Shown: piece after piece, positions 24,111 to 32,771 of the stretch
Layout of the letters: every line of letters starts with the position of its first letter
Numbering within the stretch: position 1 is the stretch's first letter
Assembly (NCBI RefSeq): GCF_000832985.1
Contig: NZ_CP009920.1
Coordinates: forward strand, 5,078,501 to 5,142,500
Length of the DNA stretch: 64,000 nucleotides
Source: Priestia megaterium NBRC 15308 = ATCC 14581
GTDB taxonomy: Bacteria > Bacillota > Bacilli > Bacillales > Bacillaceae_H
Reading direction: 5' to 3'
Translations under genes and position numbers: made by a program
Notes under the pieces: generated by a model
What the model saw: only the letters and a program-made list of their open reading frames with translations
What the model was told of the DNA's origin: nothing
Databases searched by the model: none

Positions 24111-25097
24111 TTATGACTGAGGAGCAAGCACACGTGTAGTTTCCCACAGCAAGACGCCTTCTTCATTTTTTGTTAATTCAACGTATCCTTCTTTCTCTAA
24201 ATACGTAAGCTGGCCGTACACTTCCGAGAAAATGAAGTCCGGTGCTTTTTGATACATATCCGGGAAAAAAGCTGCGCTGACTTCAAGCGTTGTTTTCTTT
24301 CCTTCCCCCATCGCTTGTAACACGCGCAGCGCCCATTTATGCTGCTTTTGAATACGTTCCATAATTAAAGAATGAATGTCACTAAGCGGTTCACCATGTC
24401 CGCTGTAGATCAAATCAATGTCATAGTTCAATGTTTTTTCTAGAGACGCTAAGTAGTCCAATAGCGGCGTAGGCTTAGGATTTTGGATTGTCGGTTCTAA
24501 GTATGGATTTGACGGCACTTTTGGCAAAATATGATCTCCTCCAAACGCGACTTTTTCTTTTCGATTGTAAAACATCAGCTGACTCAAGGAGTGTCCCGGC
24601 GTTTCAATCACTTCCCAATCACTAGCATAGGGAAGTGTATCTCCTTCTTTCAAATACCCTGCTAGCTTCTGCCCTTTAGGTGAATATACTTGAATTGCAG
24701 CCGTTGCTTTACGAAGCCATGTATCCATTACATCATCACTGACTCCAAACTCCATAAGAAAATTACGGTATAGCTCATTATGCTGCTGAACAAACTCTTC
24801 ATCTTGGTAAATCCAAGGCTCCACAAGCTTATGACCGTAAACCGGTATATCACTCGGTAGCCATTCTAAAAATCCAGTGTGATCGGGATGCTGATGAGTA
24901 AGAATCACTTGTTCAATGTCTGTTACTTTATATCCTTCTTTACGAAGCGCCTCTTCAAAAACATTCCACGCTTCTTTGGTTTTCATCCCTGCATCAATTA
25001 ACGTTACCTTGTCTGCTTTTAATAAAAACACATTCACTGGTCCAATTGGAAATGGCGTAGGCAGCTCAATGCGTATCACTTTATGATCTAAACTCAT
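24111..25097 (-). CDS. MBL-fold metallohydrolase
   Basis: A 328-residue protein. The metallo-beta-lactamase fold covers residues 1-245, with LIDAGM, the metal-binding LTHQHPDHTG near residue 66, ETPGHSLSQ, GDHIL and SGHGEP. Residues 250-328 form a helical/winged-helix-like tail (LEVSAAFFPD, VYGQLTYLEKEGYVEL) found in the glyoxalase-II-like or LACTB2-like branch. The substrate is unknown, probably a thioester or ester. Single gene. Confidence 0.88.
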   Translation of the reverse strand: MSLDHKVIRIELPTPFPIGPVNVFLLKADKVTLIDAGMKTKEAWNVFEEALRKEGYKVTDIEQVILTHQHPDHTGFLEWLPSDIPVYGHKLVEPWIYQDEEFVQQHNELYRNFLMEFGVSDDVMDTWLRKATAAIQVYSPKGQKLAGYLKEGDTLPYASDWEVIETPGHSLSQLMFYNRKEKVAFGGDHILPKVPSNPYLEPTIQNPKPTPLLDYLASLEKTLNYDIDLIYSGHGEPLSDIHSLIMERIQKQHKWALRVLQAMGEGKKTTLEVSAAFFPDMYQKAPDFIFSEVYGQLTYLEKEGYVELTKNEEGVLLWETTRVLAPQS

Positions 25098-25408
25098 TTT
25101 ACCAAACCCCTATATCTGCATTCTTTTTACTGCTTTATACTGTTAAACGTTTTATTCTTTTAAATAGTCAAATTCCTGCTAACTTCTACCTTTTGCAAAA
25201 GTGCGCTGAGCATCAATAATTAGATGACTCTTTGTACTCGTACAAACATTTTACATAAACTCATACTATTAATAGTTTAGCAGGTTTGAAGACAAATTGA
25301 TAAAGGAATGCTTTCCATTGTACTTATTTAAAACGAACAAATGGTTCATCAAACGAAAAAAGTAAGATAGAATAAAGAGATGAAATGATGGTATAGGGAG
25401 CATAGTTT
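25098..25408. other. Divergent intergenic region
   Basis: About 310 bp between two divergent genes. I see no ORF or clear operator; the ynfA-type gene is preceded by ATAGGGAGCATAGTTT as a ribosome site. Confidence 0.4.
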
Positions 25409-25732
25409 ATGATTAAAGCGATTTTTCTTTTTATCCTAGCGGGTCTTGCTGAAATTGGTGGAGGCTATCTGATTTGGCAGTGGCAGCGCGAAGGAGCATC
25501 AAGCTGGTTAGGACTTCTGGGCGGTATTGCTTTGGTGCTGTACGGCGTCATTGCTACGTGGCAGTCGTTCCCGGACTTTGGACGTGTATATGCAGCTTAC
25601 GGCGGTATTTTTATTGTTTTAAGCCTGTTTTGGGCGTGGTGGGTTGATAAAAAAATGCCCGATACATATGATTGGATTGGCGGACTTGTGTGTCTGATTG
25701 GCGTAGCCGTTATGCTTTGGCCAAGAAGTTAA
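25409..25732 (+). CDS. YnfA/UPF0060 family small membrane protein
   Basis: A 107-residue protein with four helices. The run [20 protein letters not shown], the [20 protein letters not shown] block and [19 protein letters not shown] define UPF0060. The family is related to small multidrug-resistance transporters but its function is not settled. Single gene with its own terminator. Confidence 0.92.
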   Translation: MIKAIFLFILAGLAEIGGGYLIWQWQREGASSWLGLLGGIALVLYGVIATWQSFPDFGRVYAAYGGIFIVLSLFWAWWVDKKMPDTYDWIGGLVCLIGVAVMLWPRS

Positions 25733-25746
25733 GTGAGAGCGCAGAA

Positions 25747-25786
25747 AGCGGCAGAATACATGAATTCTGCCGCCTTTTATTTTTTT
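25747..25786 (+). terminator. Terminator of the YnfA-type gene
   Basis: CGGCAGAAT/ATTCTGCCG stem with a 6-nt loop, followed by T-rich sequence. Confidence 0.8.
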
Positions 25787-25823
25787 AGATAAATACAGCT
25801 ATATTGCCAGTTTATGTACTCAC

Positions 25824-25852
25824 AAAAAAGACAACCCAAAGGTTGTCTTTTC
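25824..25852 (-). terminator. Terminator of the sugar ABC operon
   Basis: AAAAGACAACC/GGTTGTCTTTT stem with a T-run on the minus strand, just before the convergent stop codon. Confidence 0.85.
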
Positions 25853-25854
25853 CA

Positions 25855-27138
25855 TTACTTCAACTCAGCCCATCTTTTATCTAATGATTTTAACAGCTCA
25901 TCTTCAGATGTTTGGCCGCCGATGTATTCTTGTACATCCGCTCCAAATTTTTGCGTTACGCCTTCAGGGAATTTTGTCCATTCCCAAGGAAGCGTTTTTT
26001 GATCCTTAGAATATTTAAGAAGTTCTTCGCCTAAAGGTCCAATGTCTTTTGCTTCAATTGATTTAAAAGCTGGAATGTACTTAAAGTCTTCTACTAACGC
26101 TTTTTGGCCTTCTTTAGATGTGACCATCCAGTTTAAGAAGTCTTTTGCTGCTTTTTTATCTGCCGCTGGTGCTTGTTTGTGAATAACCCAGTTGCTTGGA
26201 ACGTCGATTGCAAGCTTGTCAGCTACAGCTACATCATCGCTTAACGGCATAGGTAGAATACCTACATCCATGTTCGGCGTAATTTTATTAAGCATTGGCT
26301 GAATCCAGTTTCCTTGCTGAATCATCGCTGCTTCACCGTTCGCAAACTTCGTTACTTGCGTGTTGTAGTCCGTCGTTAACGGATTTTTGTTTCCGTATTT
26401 TACCGTTAAATCAAGCAGCTTTACATACTGTTTGAACTGCTCGTTTCCTGCGATTTTCGTACTGCCGTCATTTAACCCTTTAATAAATGCATCCGGATCT
26501 TTTTGACTAGCAAATGGAATATTTAAGCCGTGGTTTCCAAGCACCCACCACTCGCCGTAGCCGATAGAAAATGGCGTAATACCGGCAGCTTTTAGCTTTT
26601 TAGCCGCTGCTTCTAATTCTGAATATGTTTTTGGGAGTTCTTTGATGCCTGCTTTTTTGAACAGTTTTTTGTTATATGTAAATCCATAGCCTTCAAGACT
26701 GATTGGCTGTCCATATACTTTACCGTCCATCGTCATTGGTGTAAGTGTATTTTCGTACGCATCATCAATCCAAGGCTGATCGGATAAATCTTCCAATTTA
26801 TTTTTCCACGTTTTTGCCTCTTGATATCCCCCGTTTGTGAAAAGGTCAGGTGCATTACCCGACGCAAACTGCGCTTTTAAAGCTGCTGCACCGTCAGCTC
26901 CTCCACCGACCGTTTGGATATTGAACTTCACATTTGGATGTTCTTTTGTGTATTGATCAGTTAGAGCTTTTAGCTGATCAGCGATTTCTACTTTTCCTTG
27001 AAATACATCTACTACTACTTGATCTCCGCCGCTTTTTTTATTACCCGATGCGCTTTCGTTTGAACACGCGGTTGAAAATAAAAGCGTAGCCGATAAAACG
27101 CCTGCTGCTAAAGGCCATTTTTTCATTTTAAATGCCAT
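25855..27138 (-). CDS. Sugar ABC transporter substrate-binding lipoprotein (CUT1 type)
   Basis: A 427-residue family 1 extracellular solute-binding protein. The signal peptide ends in FSTAC with the lipid-carrying cysteine at residue 25. The mature part shows VVDVFQGKVEIADQLKALTD, FASGNAPDLFTNGG and the tryptophan-rich C-terminal half typical of oligosaccharide binders. The start at 27138 follows GGGAGGAA by 6 nt; the frame is open 41 codons upstream, but through the intercistronic hairpin. It is the last gene of a three-gene unit; substrate unknown. Confidence 0.9.
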   Translation of the reverse strand: MAFKMKKWPLAAGVLSATLLFSTACSNESASGNKKSGGDQVVVDVFQGKVEIADQLKALTDQYTKEHPNVKFNIQTVGGGADGAAALKAQFASGNAPDLFTNGGYQEAKTWKNKLEDLSDQPWIDDAYENTLTPMTMDGKVYGQPISLEGYGFTYNKKLFKKAGIKELPKTYSELEAAAKKLKAAGITPFSIGYGEWWVLGNHGLNIPFASQKDPDAFIKGLNDGSTKIAGNEQFKQYVKLLDLTVKYGNKNPLTTDYNTQVTKFANGEAAMIQQGNWIQPMLNKITPNMDVGILPMPLSDDVAVADKLAIDVPSNWVIHKQAPAADKKAAKDFLNWMVTSKEGQKALVEDFKYIPAFKSIEAKDIGPLGEELLKYSKDQKTLPWEWTKFPEGVTQKFGADVQEYIGGQTSEDELLKSLDKRWAELK

Positions 27139-27160
27139 TTTCCGTTCCTCCCTATTTGCT

Positions 27161-27192
27161 GCTGATTTTGACGCCTCAGCATCAAAATCAGC
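27161..27192 (-). repeat. Intercistronic hairpin before the binding-protein gene
   Basis: A perfect 11-bp stem GCTGATTTTGA/TCAAAATCAGC with a 10-nt loop, no T-run. Such hairpins often stabilise the message part that encodes the abundant binding protein. Confidence 0.6.
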
Positions 27193-27208
27193 CCTGTTGC
27201 CGTTTCTA

Positions 27209-28036
27209 TTATTTAATTGAACCGCTTGTAATTCCTTTAACAATGTGTTTTTGCATTGCAAAGAAGAAGATTAATAGCGGGATAATACTGATTACAAGTG
27301 CTGCTAGTGCTAAATCCCACTGCTTTGTATACTGACCAAAGAAGAAGAATGTCGCAAGTGGAATCGTTCTTAGCTCAGGATCTTGCAGAACAAGAGACGG
27401 AAGTAAGAAGTCATTCCAAATCCATAGGCTGTTTAAGATAACTACGGTTACTGTAATTGGTTTTAATAACGGGAACACAATTCTCCAGAATACGCCTAGA
27501 CGTGAGCATCCGTCGATGATTGCGGCTTCTTCTAGCTCAACTGGAATTCCTTTAATAAATCCGTGGTATAAGAAAATCGTCATACCAGAACCAAAGCCTA
27601 AATACATGATCACAATACCCCAGATGCTGTTTAATAGATTTAAGTTTCCTGCTACTTTTACAAGCGGAATCATGATGGATTGAAACGGAATAACCATTGC
27701 CGCTACGAATGCCATAAAGATAATGCTGCTGATTTTTTTCTTTGTTCGAACCAGCATGTAAGCTGCCATTGAACAGAAGATGACTAGAACTGCGTTACTA
27801 ATGACTGTAATGATCAGCGAGTTGCTAAGCACTTTTAAGTAATTCATTTGGTTGAATGCATTAACAAAGTTTTGAAACTGAATTGTTGTCGGCAGTGCCG
27901 ATGTGTTTGATAAAATTTCTGCAAATGACTTCAGTGAGTTTGAAAGCACGTAATAAAATGGAACCAAGAACACTAGTCCAAGCAGGACTGCTAAAATTTC
28001 AACAATAAAGGTTTTGCTCGTATATTTGTTTCCCAT
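27209..28036 (-). CDS. Sugar ABC transporter permease, MalG type
   Basis: A 275-residue, six-helix permease. The cytoplasmic EAA loop, EEAAIIDGCSRLGVFWRIVF near residue 180, is the contact site for the ATPase. It overlaps the upstream permease gene by a few bases. The start is ATG at 28036 or the GTG one codon earlier; both follow GGAGG. It pairs with the MalF-type gene upstream. No ATPase gene is in the cluster, so a shared MsmX-like ATPase is expected. Confidence 0.92.
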   Translation of the reverse strand: MGNKYTSKTFIVEILAVLLGLVFLVPFYYVLSNSLKSFAEILSNTSALPTTIQFQNFVNAFNQMNYLKVLSNSLIITVISNAVLVIFCSMAAYMLVRTKKKISSIIFMAFVAAMVIPFQSIMIPLVKVAGNLNLLNSIWGIVIMYLGFGSGMTIFLYHGFIKGIPVELEEAAIIDGCSRLGVFWRIVFPLLKPITVTVVILNSLWIWNDFLLPSLVLQDPELRTIPLATFFFFGQYTKQWDLALAALVISIIPLLIFFFAMQKHIVKGITSGSIK

Positions 28037-28998
28037 CACGATTCAACCTCCTTCTTCTTGGTGTATGTTACTTGAATAATTGTAATTGCTGCTACGACGA
28101 TGAAGAAAATTAAGGCTTTTGCTTCACCTAGACCGTATCTGTTATTAACAAATGCTTCTGTATAAATGTTAAGCGCTAACATTTCTGTTGATTTGAATGG
28201 ACCACCGTTTGTTAATGATAAGTTGACATCAAATACTTTGAATGACCATGAAATCGTTAAGAATAAACAAACCGTTACTGCCGGTGCTACCATTGGAATT
28301 GTAATGTGACGAAGAATTTGCCATCTGCTTGCTCCGTCAATTTTTGCTGCTTCAATTAGCTCTTGCGGTACGTTTTGCAGTGCTGCTGTGTAAATAAGCA
28401 TGATATAGCCTGCTCCTTGCCATACACTTACAATCACGATGCCCCAAAATGCTGTTTTTGCGTCTCCCAACCAAGGAAGTTCAAAAAGCGAAATTCCCGT
28501 GATTTGTCCGATAGATGCAAATCCTTTTACAAAAATGAACTGCCATACAAATCCTAGTAAAAGTCCGCCAATTAAATTCGGCATAAAGAAAACCGTACGT
28601 AAAATGTTTCGTGTTTTTAACATTTGAGTAACAAGGATTGCTAACACGAACCCAACCACATTCGTTAAGATAATCGCAACGACCGTATATTTTGTTGTGA
28701 CCCAAAACGATTGCTGAAACTGCTTATCTTCGGTGAACAAGTATTTAAAGTTATCAAGTCCCACCCAGTTAATCGTACCGTTTACTCCGTTCCAGTCTGT
28801 AAATGAGTAATAAATCCCTGTAAAAAATGGTATAAGTACAATCACACAAAACGCTAAAAGTGCGGGCCCTACAAATAGAGCAAATAAACCTACATTTTTC
28901 AAATTTTTACGTTTTTTTGTATTAATGGATGGTTCTCTTTTAAGTTCTTGCTCTAAAGGAACATATTCTGTCTCCTGTAATTTACTTTGGCTATTCAT
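28036..28998 (-). CDS. Sugar ABC transporter permease, MalF type
   Basis: A 320-residue permease with a charged cytoplasmic N-terminus of about 35 residues, six helices and the EAA loop VPQELIEAAKIDGASRWQIL near residue 215. It is the first gene of the unit, behind GGAGG and a cre-like site at 29046. Together with the next two genes it forms the membrane and binding parts of a CUT1 importer. Confidence 0.92.
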   Translation of the reverse strand: MNSQSKLQETEYVPLEQELKREPSINTKKRKNLKNVGLFALFVGPALLAFCVIVLIPFFTGIYYSFTDWNGVNGTINWVGLDNFKYLFTEDKQFQQSFWVTTKYTVVAIILTNVVGFVLAILVTQMLKTRNILRTVFFMPNLIGGLLLGFVWQFIFVKGFASIGQITGISLFELPWLGDAKTAFWGIVIVSVWQGAGYIMLIYTAALQNVPQELIEAAKIDGASRWQILRHITIPMVAPAVTVCLFLTISWSFKVFDVNLSLTNGGPFKSTEMLALNIYTEAFVNNRYGLGEAKALIFFIVVAAITIIQVTYTKKKEVES

Positions 28999-29045
28999 CT
29001 TACTAGCACCTCCCTATGTCTTATTTTAGCGAAATCAGTTATTTA

Positions 29046-29059
29046 TGAAACCGCTTTAA
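29046..29059 (-). promoter_or_regulatory. cre-like site upstream of the sugar importer
   Basis: TGAAACCGCTTTAA on the plus strand matches the cre consensus TGWAANCGNTNWCA at all but one defined base. It suggests CcpA repression by preferred sugars. Confidence 0.55.
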
Positions 29060-29228
29060 TTGACGAGTAGGGTGTAAAATATTGACCTTTGTGCAACATT
29101 TTCTCCTCGGTGCACATTTTACGCCCTTTTTTACAACATGAAAGAAATAAAAGAAAAAGCTAGAAGTGGACGACGTATCTTCTTATCTTATACACTAAAA
29201 AAAAGATGTAGTTGGGAGGAACATACGC

Positions 29229-30068
29229 ATGACAGCCAAACGAGCGTTAATTACGGGTGCCAATTCTGGAATGGGGCTGGCCACAACGATTGAACTAGCT
29301 AAAAAAGGATTCGAAGTCATTATGGTATGCCGAAATGAAGAAAGAGGAAATACGGCTTTAGAAGAAGCGAAGCGTCAAAGCGGATCGGATTCCATATCTC
29401 TTATGACCTGTGACTTAGCTTCTCTCGCTAGTATCCGGGCTTTCAGTGATGACTTTACGTCTCGCTACAGTGTGCTTGATGTGCTGATTAATAACGCGGG
29501 CGTCGTGACAGTTAAGCGGGAAACAACGCAAGACGGATTCGAAATGATGCTTGGTGTCAATCATTTGGGTCACTTTTTATTAACTAATTTACTTTTAGAT
29601 CCGCTGAAAAAATCTCAGCAAGGACGCATTCTAAACGTTGGGTCCGGTGCTCATAAAGCTGGAAAAATAGACTTCAACAACCCTCACTTAACAACAGGAT
29701 TCGGAATATGGCGAGGATACTCTCAGTCTAAATTAGCGAATAATTTATTTACGGTCCATTTAAGTAAAAAGCTAAAAGATACTTCTGTAACCGTAAATTG
29801 CCTACACCCCGGTGCAGTCTCTACCGCTATCGGCGTTAATCGTCAAACGGGTTTTGGAAAAAGCGTTCACGCCGTGCTTCGCCCTTTCTTTTTAACACCT
29901 CTTCAAGGTGCCGAAACAGCTATTTATTTAGCAGACAGCCCTGAAGTGACGCATATTAGCGGCGCTTACTTTTATAAAAAACGCGTTACGCCCCCTTCTT
30001 CAAGAGCAAAAAATGAACGGCTTGCAGAAGAATTCTGGAATTGGAGTGCACGCGAAGTTGGCTTATAA
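29229..30068 (+). CDS. Short-chain dehydrogenase/reductase (retinol-dehydrogenase-like)
   Basis: A 279-residue classical SDR. The cofactor motif is TGANSGMGLA near residue 8, NNAGV near residue 87, the catalytic serine in LNVGSGAH and the pair YSQSK near residue 160; the LHPGAVSTAIG stretch follows. CRNEERG after beta-2 suggests NADP preference. Substrate unknown. It is a single gene, divergent from the sugar importer. ATG follows GGGAGGAA by 7 nt. Confidence 0.9.
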   Translation: MTAKRALITGANSGMGLATTIELAKKGFEVIMVCRNEERGNTALEEAKRQSGSDSISLMTCDLASLASIRAFSDDFTSRYSVLDVLINNAGVVTVKRETTQDGFEMMLGVNHLGHFLLTNLLLDPLKKSQQGRILNVGSGAHKAGKIDFNNPHLTTGFGIWRGYSQSKLANNLFTVHLSKKLKDTSVTVNCLHPGAVSTAIGVNRQTGFGKSVHAVLRPFFLTPLQGAETAIYLADSPEVTHISGAYFYKKRVTPPSSRAKNERLAEEFWNWSAREVGL

Positions 30069-30077
30069 TGTAGAATA

Positions 30078-30107
30078 AAAAAAGGTCAGCTTTTCAGCTG
30101 ACCTTTG
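30078..30107. terminator. Bidirectional terminator between the SDR and fatty-acid transporter genes
   Basis: AAAGGTCAGCT/AGCTGACCTTT stem with A-run on the left. Confidence 0.8.
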
Positions 30108-30111
30108 CGTA

Positions 30112-31443
30112 TTAGAAAAACGTTAGTCCTATAGCAAAAATAAAGCCTGATACAATTAAGGTCGTCACGCAGTAGCCCATTATATCGCGCGCTCCGAGCC
30201 CTGCGATAGCTAGTGCGGGCAGTGCCCAAAACGGCTGCGCCATATTCATCCATGCTTCTCCGTAGGCAATGGCCATCGCAGCGACTCCCGGATCTACGCC
30301 GAGCTGTTCAGCTGCCGGCATAATAAAAGGTCCTTGTACAACCCAGTGTCCTCCTCCAGACGGAACAAAAAAGTTCACAACGCCAGAACTTAAAAACGCA
30401 AGAAACGGAAATGTCGTTTCATTTGAAATCGAGATAAACGCGTTCGTTAGCTTCCCGCCTAAGCCTGATAGCTCCATCATGCCTTGAATACCTGCGTAGA
30501 ATGGAAACTGAATCAAAATCCCAGCGGTTCCTTTCGCAGCATTAGAAACGGCATTCATATAGGATAAAGGCGTGCGGTGAAGTAAAATACCCGTTGCAAA
30601 AAACAATAAATTCACTGTGTTAATATCCATTTTAAAACCGTTTGTAGCAAAATAATAAATTAAATATGAATACCCAAGAAGCGCTATCGTCAGACTTAAA
30701 AACCTGCTGTTCTCCATGCGTACAGCAAATGTTGGCTTAGAAGAAGTTGTCTCAACAACTGTAGCCGGAGCCATTTCATCTTCCGCCAACAGTCTTGGAT
30801 CAATTTCTACCACTTCTTTTCCCGTCGGCATCATCAGTCTTGTCATAATAGGAAGGACAATTAATAACCCGAGGGTAATAAATAAGTTGTACCCTGTAAA
30901 AATCGTGTCTGACAGCGGAATAAGTCCAGCCGTTTTTTCCATTGGGTTTCCAGGTGTAGCAGCGACAAGAGGAATAGAACCCGACAAGCCTCCGTGCCAT
31001 GTTAAAAACCCTATGTAAGCACAGGCAATTAAAAACCGGTAATCAGATCCCGGCACGCGCTTCGCTACTTCTTTCGCAAACAGCGCACCTACAATTAAGC
31101 CAAACCCCCAGTTAATCATACAGGCCATAGCTGCGCCGAGCGTGACCAGAATTACCCCTTGCGCCGGAGTTTTGGCTAGCAGTGCTATGTTCACAAGCCA
31201 CTTCTTTACAAGCGGCGAGCTAGCAAGCGCATGCCCTGTGACAAGCACTAAGCTCATTTGCATCGCAAATGCCAGAAGGTTCCAAAAGCCGCTTCCCCAA
31301 AACTGAACCATTTCAATCGGCCCGTGAGGAGTAAAAACAATACCTGATACAAATAAAATTAGCGTCAGGATTAAAGCAAATACAAACGGATCAGGTAAAA
31401 AGCGCTGCACAAGCGCCGTAAAGAAATTAGATAACGCTTTCAT
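30112..31443 (-). CDS. Short-chain fatty acid transporter (AtoE/TIGR00366 family)
   Basis: A 443-residue protein with about twelve membrane segments. It matches the AtoE-like family in length and in marks such as LPDPFVFALILTLILF, INWGFGLIVGALFAKEVAKR, YIGFLTWHGGLSGSIPL and FFVPSGGGHWVVQGP. It would take up acetoacetate, butyrate or similar acids. No catabolic genes are adjacent. Upstream lies a short palindrome (31458-31473) and TGTCGACA at 31481-31488, possible regulator sites. Confidence 0.88.
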   Translation of the reverse strand: MKALSNFFTALVQRFLPDPFVFALILTLILFVSGIVFTPHGPIEMVQFWGSGFWNLLAFAMQMSLVLVTGHALASSPLVKKWLVNIALLAKTPAQGVILVTLGAAMACMINWGFGLIVGALFAKEVAKRVPGSDYRFLIACAYIGFLTWHGGLSGSIPLVAATPGNPMEKTAGLIPLSDTIFTGYNLFITLGLLIVLPIMTRLMMPTGKEVVEIDPRLLAEDEMAPATVVETTSSKPTFAVRMENSRFLSLTIALLGYSYLIYYFATNGFKMDINTVNLLFFATGILLHRTPLSYMNAVSNAAKGTAGILIQFPFYAGIQGMMELSGLGGKLTNAFISISNETTFPFLAFLSSGVVNFFVPSGGGHWVVQGPFIMPAAEQLGVDPGVAAMAIAYGEAWMNMAQPFWALPALAIAGLGARDIMGYCVTTLIVSGFIFAIGLTFF

Positions 31444-31542
31444 TTTACTCCTCCTTTACAGGAATACTCCTGTGAATAAATGTCGACAAGCATCTTTAAT
31501 TATACATAATTTGTTGAAAATTGTTAATATTTAGTTTAAATA

Positions 31543-31572
31543 AAAAACCCTTCTGTTTTCCAGAAAGGTTTT
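31543..31572 (-). terminator. Terminator of the GNAT gene at 31571
   Basis: CCTTCTG/CAGAAAGG stem closed by A-run/T-run; overlaps the stop codon. Confidence 0.7.
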
Positions 31573-32056
31573 ACACACTAAACGTTTGAATAAGAGTTGG
31601 CTCTCCGTCAAGTTCAATTTTCTTTTCTTGAAAGGAAATATGTAAGCTTTCATAAATATGTTTCCAAAATGAAATAGCCCGCTTATTGCCTGCAAGCTCA
31701 ATAATCATATACGTTCCTTTTCGATGAGAGAAAATGTCTTTTACCGTTTTGGAAGCGATGCCCTGCCCTCGGTATTTGTTTAAGATAAAAAAATCATTGA
31801 TGCAGTAATCTGCTTCCTGCTGAAGTGCGGGCTGTTCAAGAAGTAAAAAAAAGCCCGTCAGCTTATCATCTACTTTAATAAAGTATGGCGAGAGGCCTTC
31901 TACTTTCCAAAACAGAGGCAGCTCTTCAAAATGGAAAGCTCCATCTTCGCGAATATCTAAAGAAGGTGTATACGCAGATAAATCGTGGAGATAAAGAGAA
32001 TACAAATTTTGCAAAACGCCCGCTTGGCTTTTAGGTACTTTTTCAATCGTAAGCAT
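31571..32056 (-). CDS. GNAT-family N-acetyltransferase
   Basis: A 161-residue acetyltransferase. The acetyl-CoA loop is NKYRGQGIASKTVKDIF near residue 100, preceded by CINDFFIL (beta-4) and followed by the NKRAISFWKHI helix. The ATG at 32056 follows AAGGAGA; ten earlier codons in frame overlap that site. Substrate unknown. Confidence 0.85.
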   Translation of the reverse strand: MLTIEKVPKSQAGVLQNLYSLYLHDLSAYTPSLDIREDGAFHFEELPLFWKVEGLSPYFIKVDDKLTGFFLLLEQPALQQEADYCINDFFILNKYRGQGIASKTVKDIFSHRKGTYMIIELAGNKRAISFWKHIYESLHISFQEKKIELDGEPTLIQTFSV

Positions 32057-32160
32057 TCCTAGTTCATCTCCTTCTTTTCCTATCATAAGGGTTTTTTGTG
32101 AAAGTTTACAGTAAAAATGTTTGAGGCAAAGTGAAGATGGATAGTCAAAAAGCTATTTTT

Positions 32161-32394
32161 TCATTTTGTAGATGTATGAAACGCAATAAAAAAACGATCA
32201 TCTCCGGTACTGTACGCTCCGTCTGATAATCGTTTTTTATGTTTTGTTTGCTGATGCTGAAGTTTTTCCTTCTTTGTTTTGGTTTTGCGCGTTTCCATGT
32301 CTGCAAATATAAACAGGCTGCGGTTTAATTCTGGATTTCGCTTTCCTTCACGCGTCATTTTATCACGCATTTTTTTTGCTTTTGACTTTGCCAT
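32161..32394 (-). CDS. Small basic lysine-rich protein
   Basis: A 77-residue, strongly basic protein beginning MAKSKAKKMRDKMTREGKRN and containing MTRTK-like METRKTKTKKEKLQH. It belongs to a group of short conserved Bacillus proteins of unknown function; the charge suggests nucleic-acid or ribosome contact, which is inference. ATG follows GGGAGGAAG. No clear terminator is visible. Confidence 0.7.
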   Translation of the reverse strand: MAKSKAKKMRDKMTREGKRNPELNRSLFIFADMETRKTKTKKEKLQHQQTKHKKRLSDGAYSTGDDRFFIAFHTSTK

Positions 32395-32494
32395 GTAACT
32401 TCCTCCCTATATAAACGATGTATACATATCTTACTGCTTTTTTATAAAATGTCAAGTTCAGAAGCACTGATGTGTTAACAGTGCTTCTGTATAG

Positions 32495-32680
32495 TCATGA
32501 CTCTTTATTTTTCAGCATATCGTCTAATTTTTGCTCCATACGCTGAAGCCTTTTTTCATTTGCCCCCTGCTTTTGAATCAACCTTTTTAAGCCTATAATA
32601 AATGCAATTATTACTCCTGCTATTCCTATCAGGATAAGCAGCATAAGAATTTGAAAAATCATATCACCTATATTAACCAT
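32495..32680 (-). CDS. DUF4083-like small membrane protein
   Basis: A 61-residue protein with one long hydrophobic segment (residues 6-32) and a charged helical C-terminus (NEKRLQRMEQKLDDMLKN) that could form a coiled coil. Layout and start (MVNIGDMIFQILMLLILIG) fit DUF4083. Function unknown. ATG follows AAAGGTGG. The hairpin AGAAGCACTG/CAGTGCTTCT at 32460-32488 lies after the gene but has no T-run. Confidence 0.65.
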   Translation of the reverse strand: MVNIGDMIFQILMLLILIGIAGVIIAFIIGLKRLIQKQGANEKRLQRMEQKLDDMLKNKES

Positions 32681-32745
32681 AGTTCCACCTTTAATCTATT
32701 TTTTTACATTATATATTTTTTTTGGTTACTTTTGTTTTATTTTAT

Positions 32746-32770
32746 AAAAAAAGCTCTCAATGCTGAGAGC
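32746..32770 (-). terminator. Terminator of the CapA-type gene
   Basis: GCTCTCA/TGAGAGC stem with a 4-nt loop and a T-run on the minus strand. Confidence 0.85.
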
Positions 32771-32771
32771 C

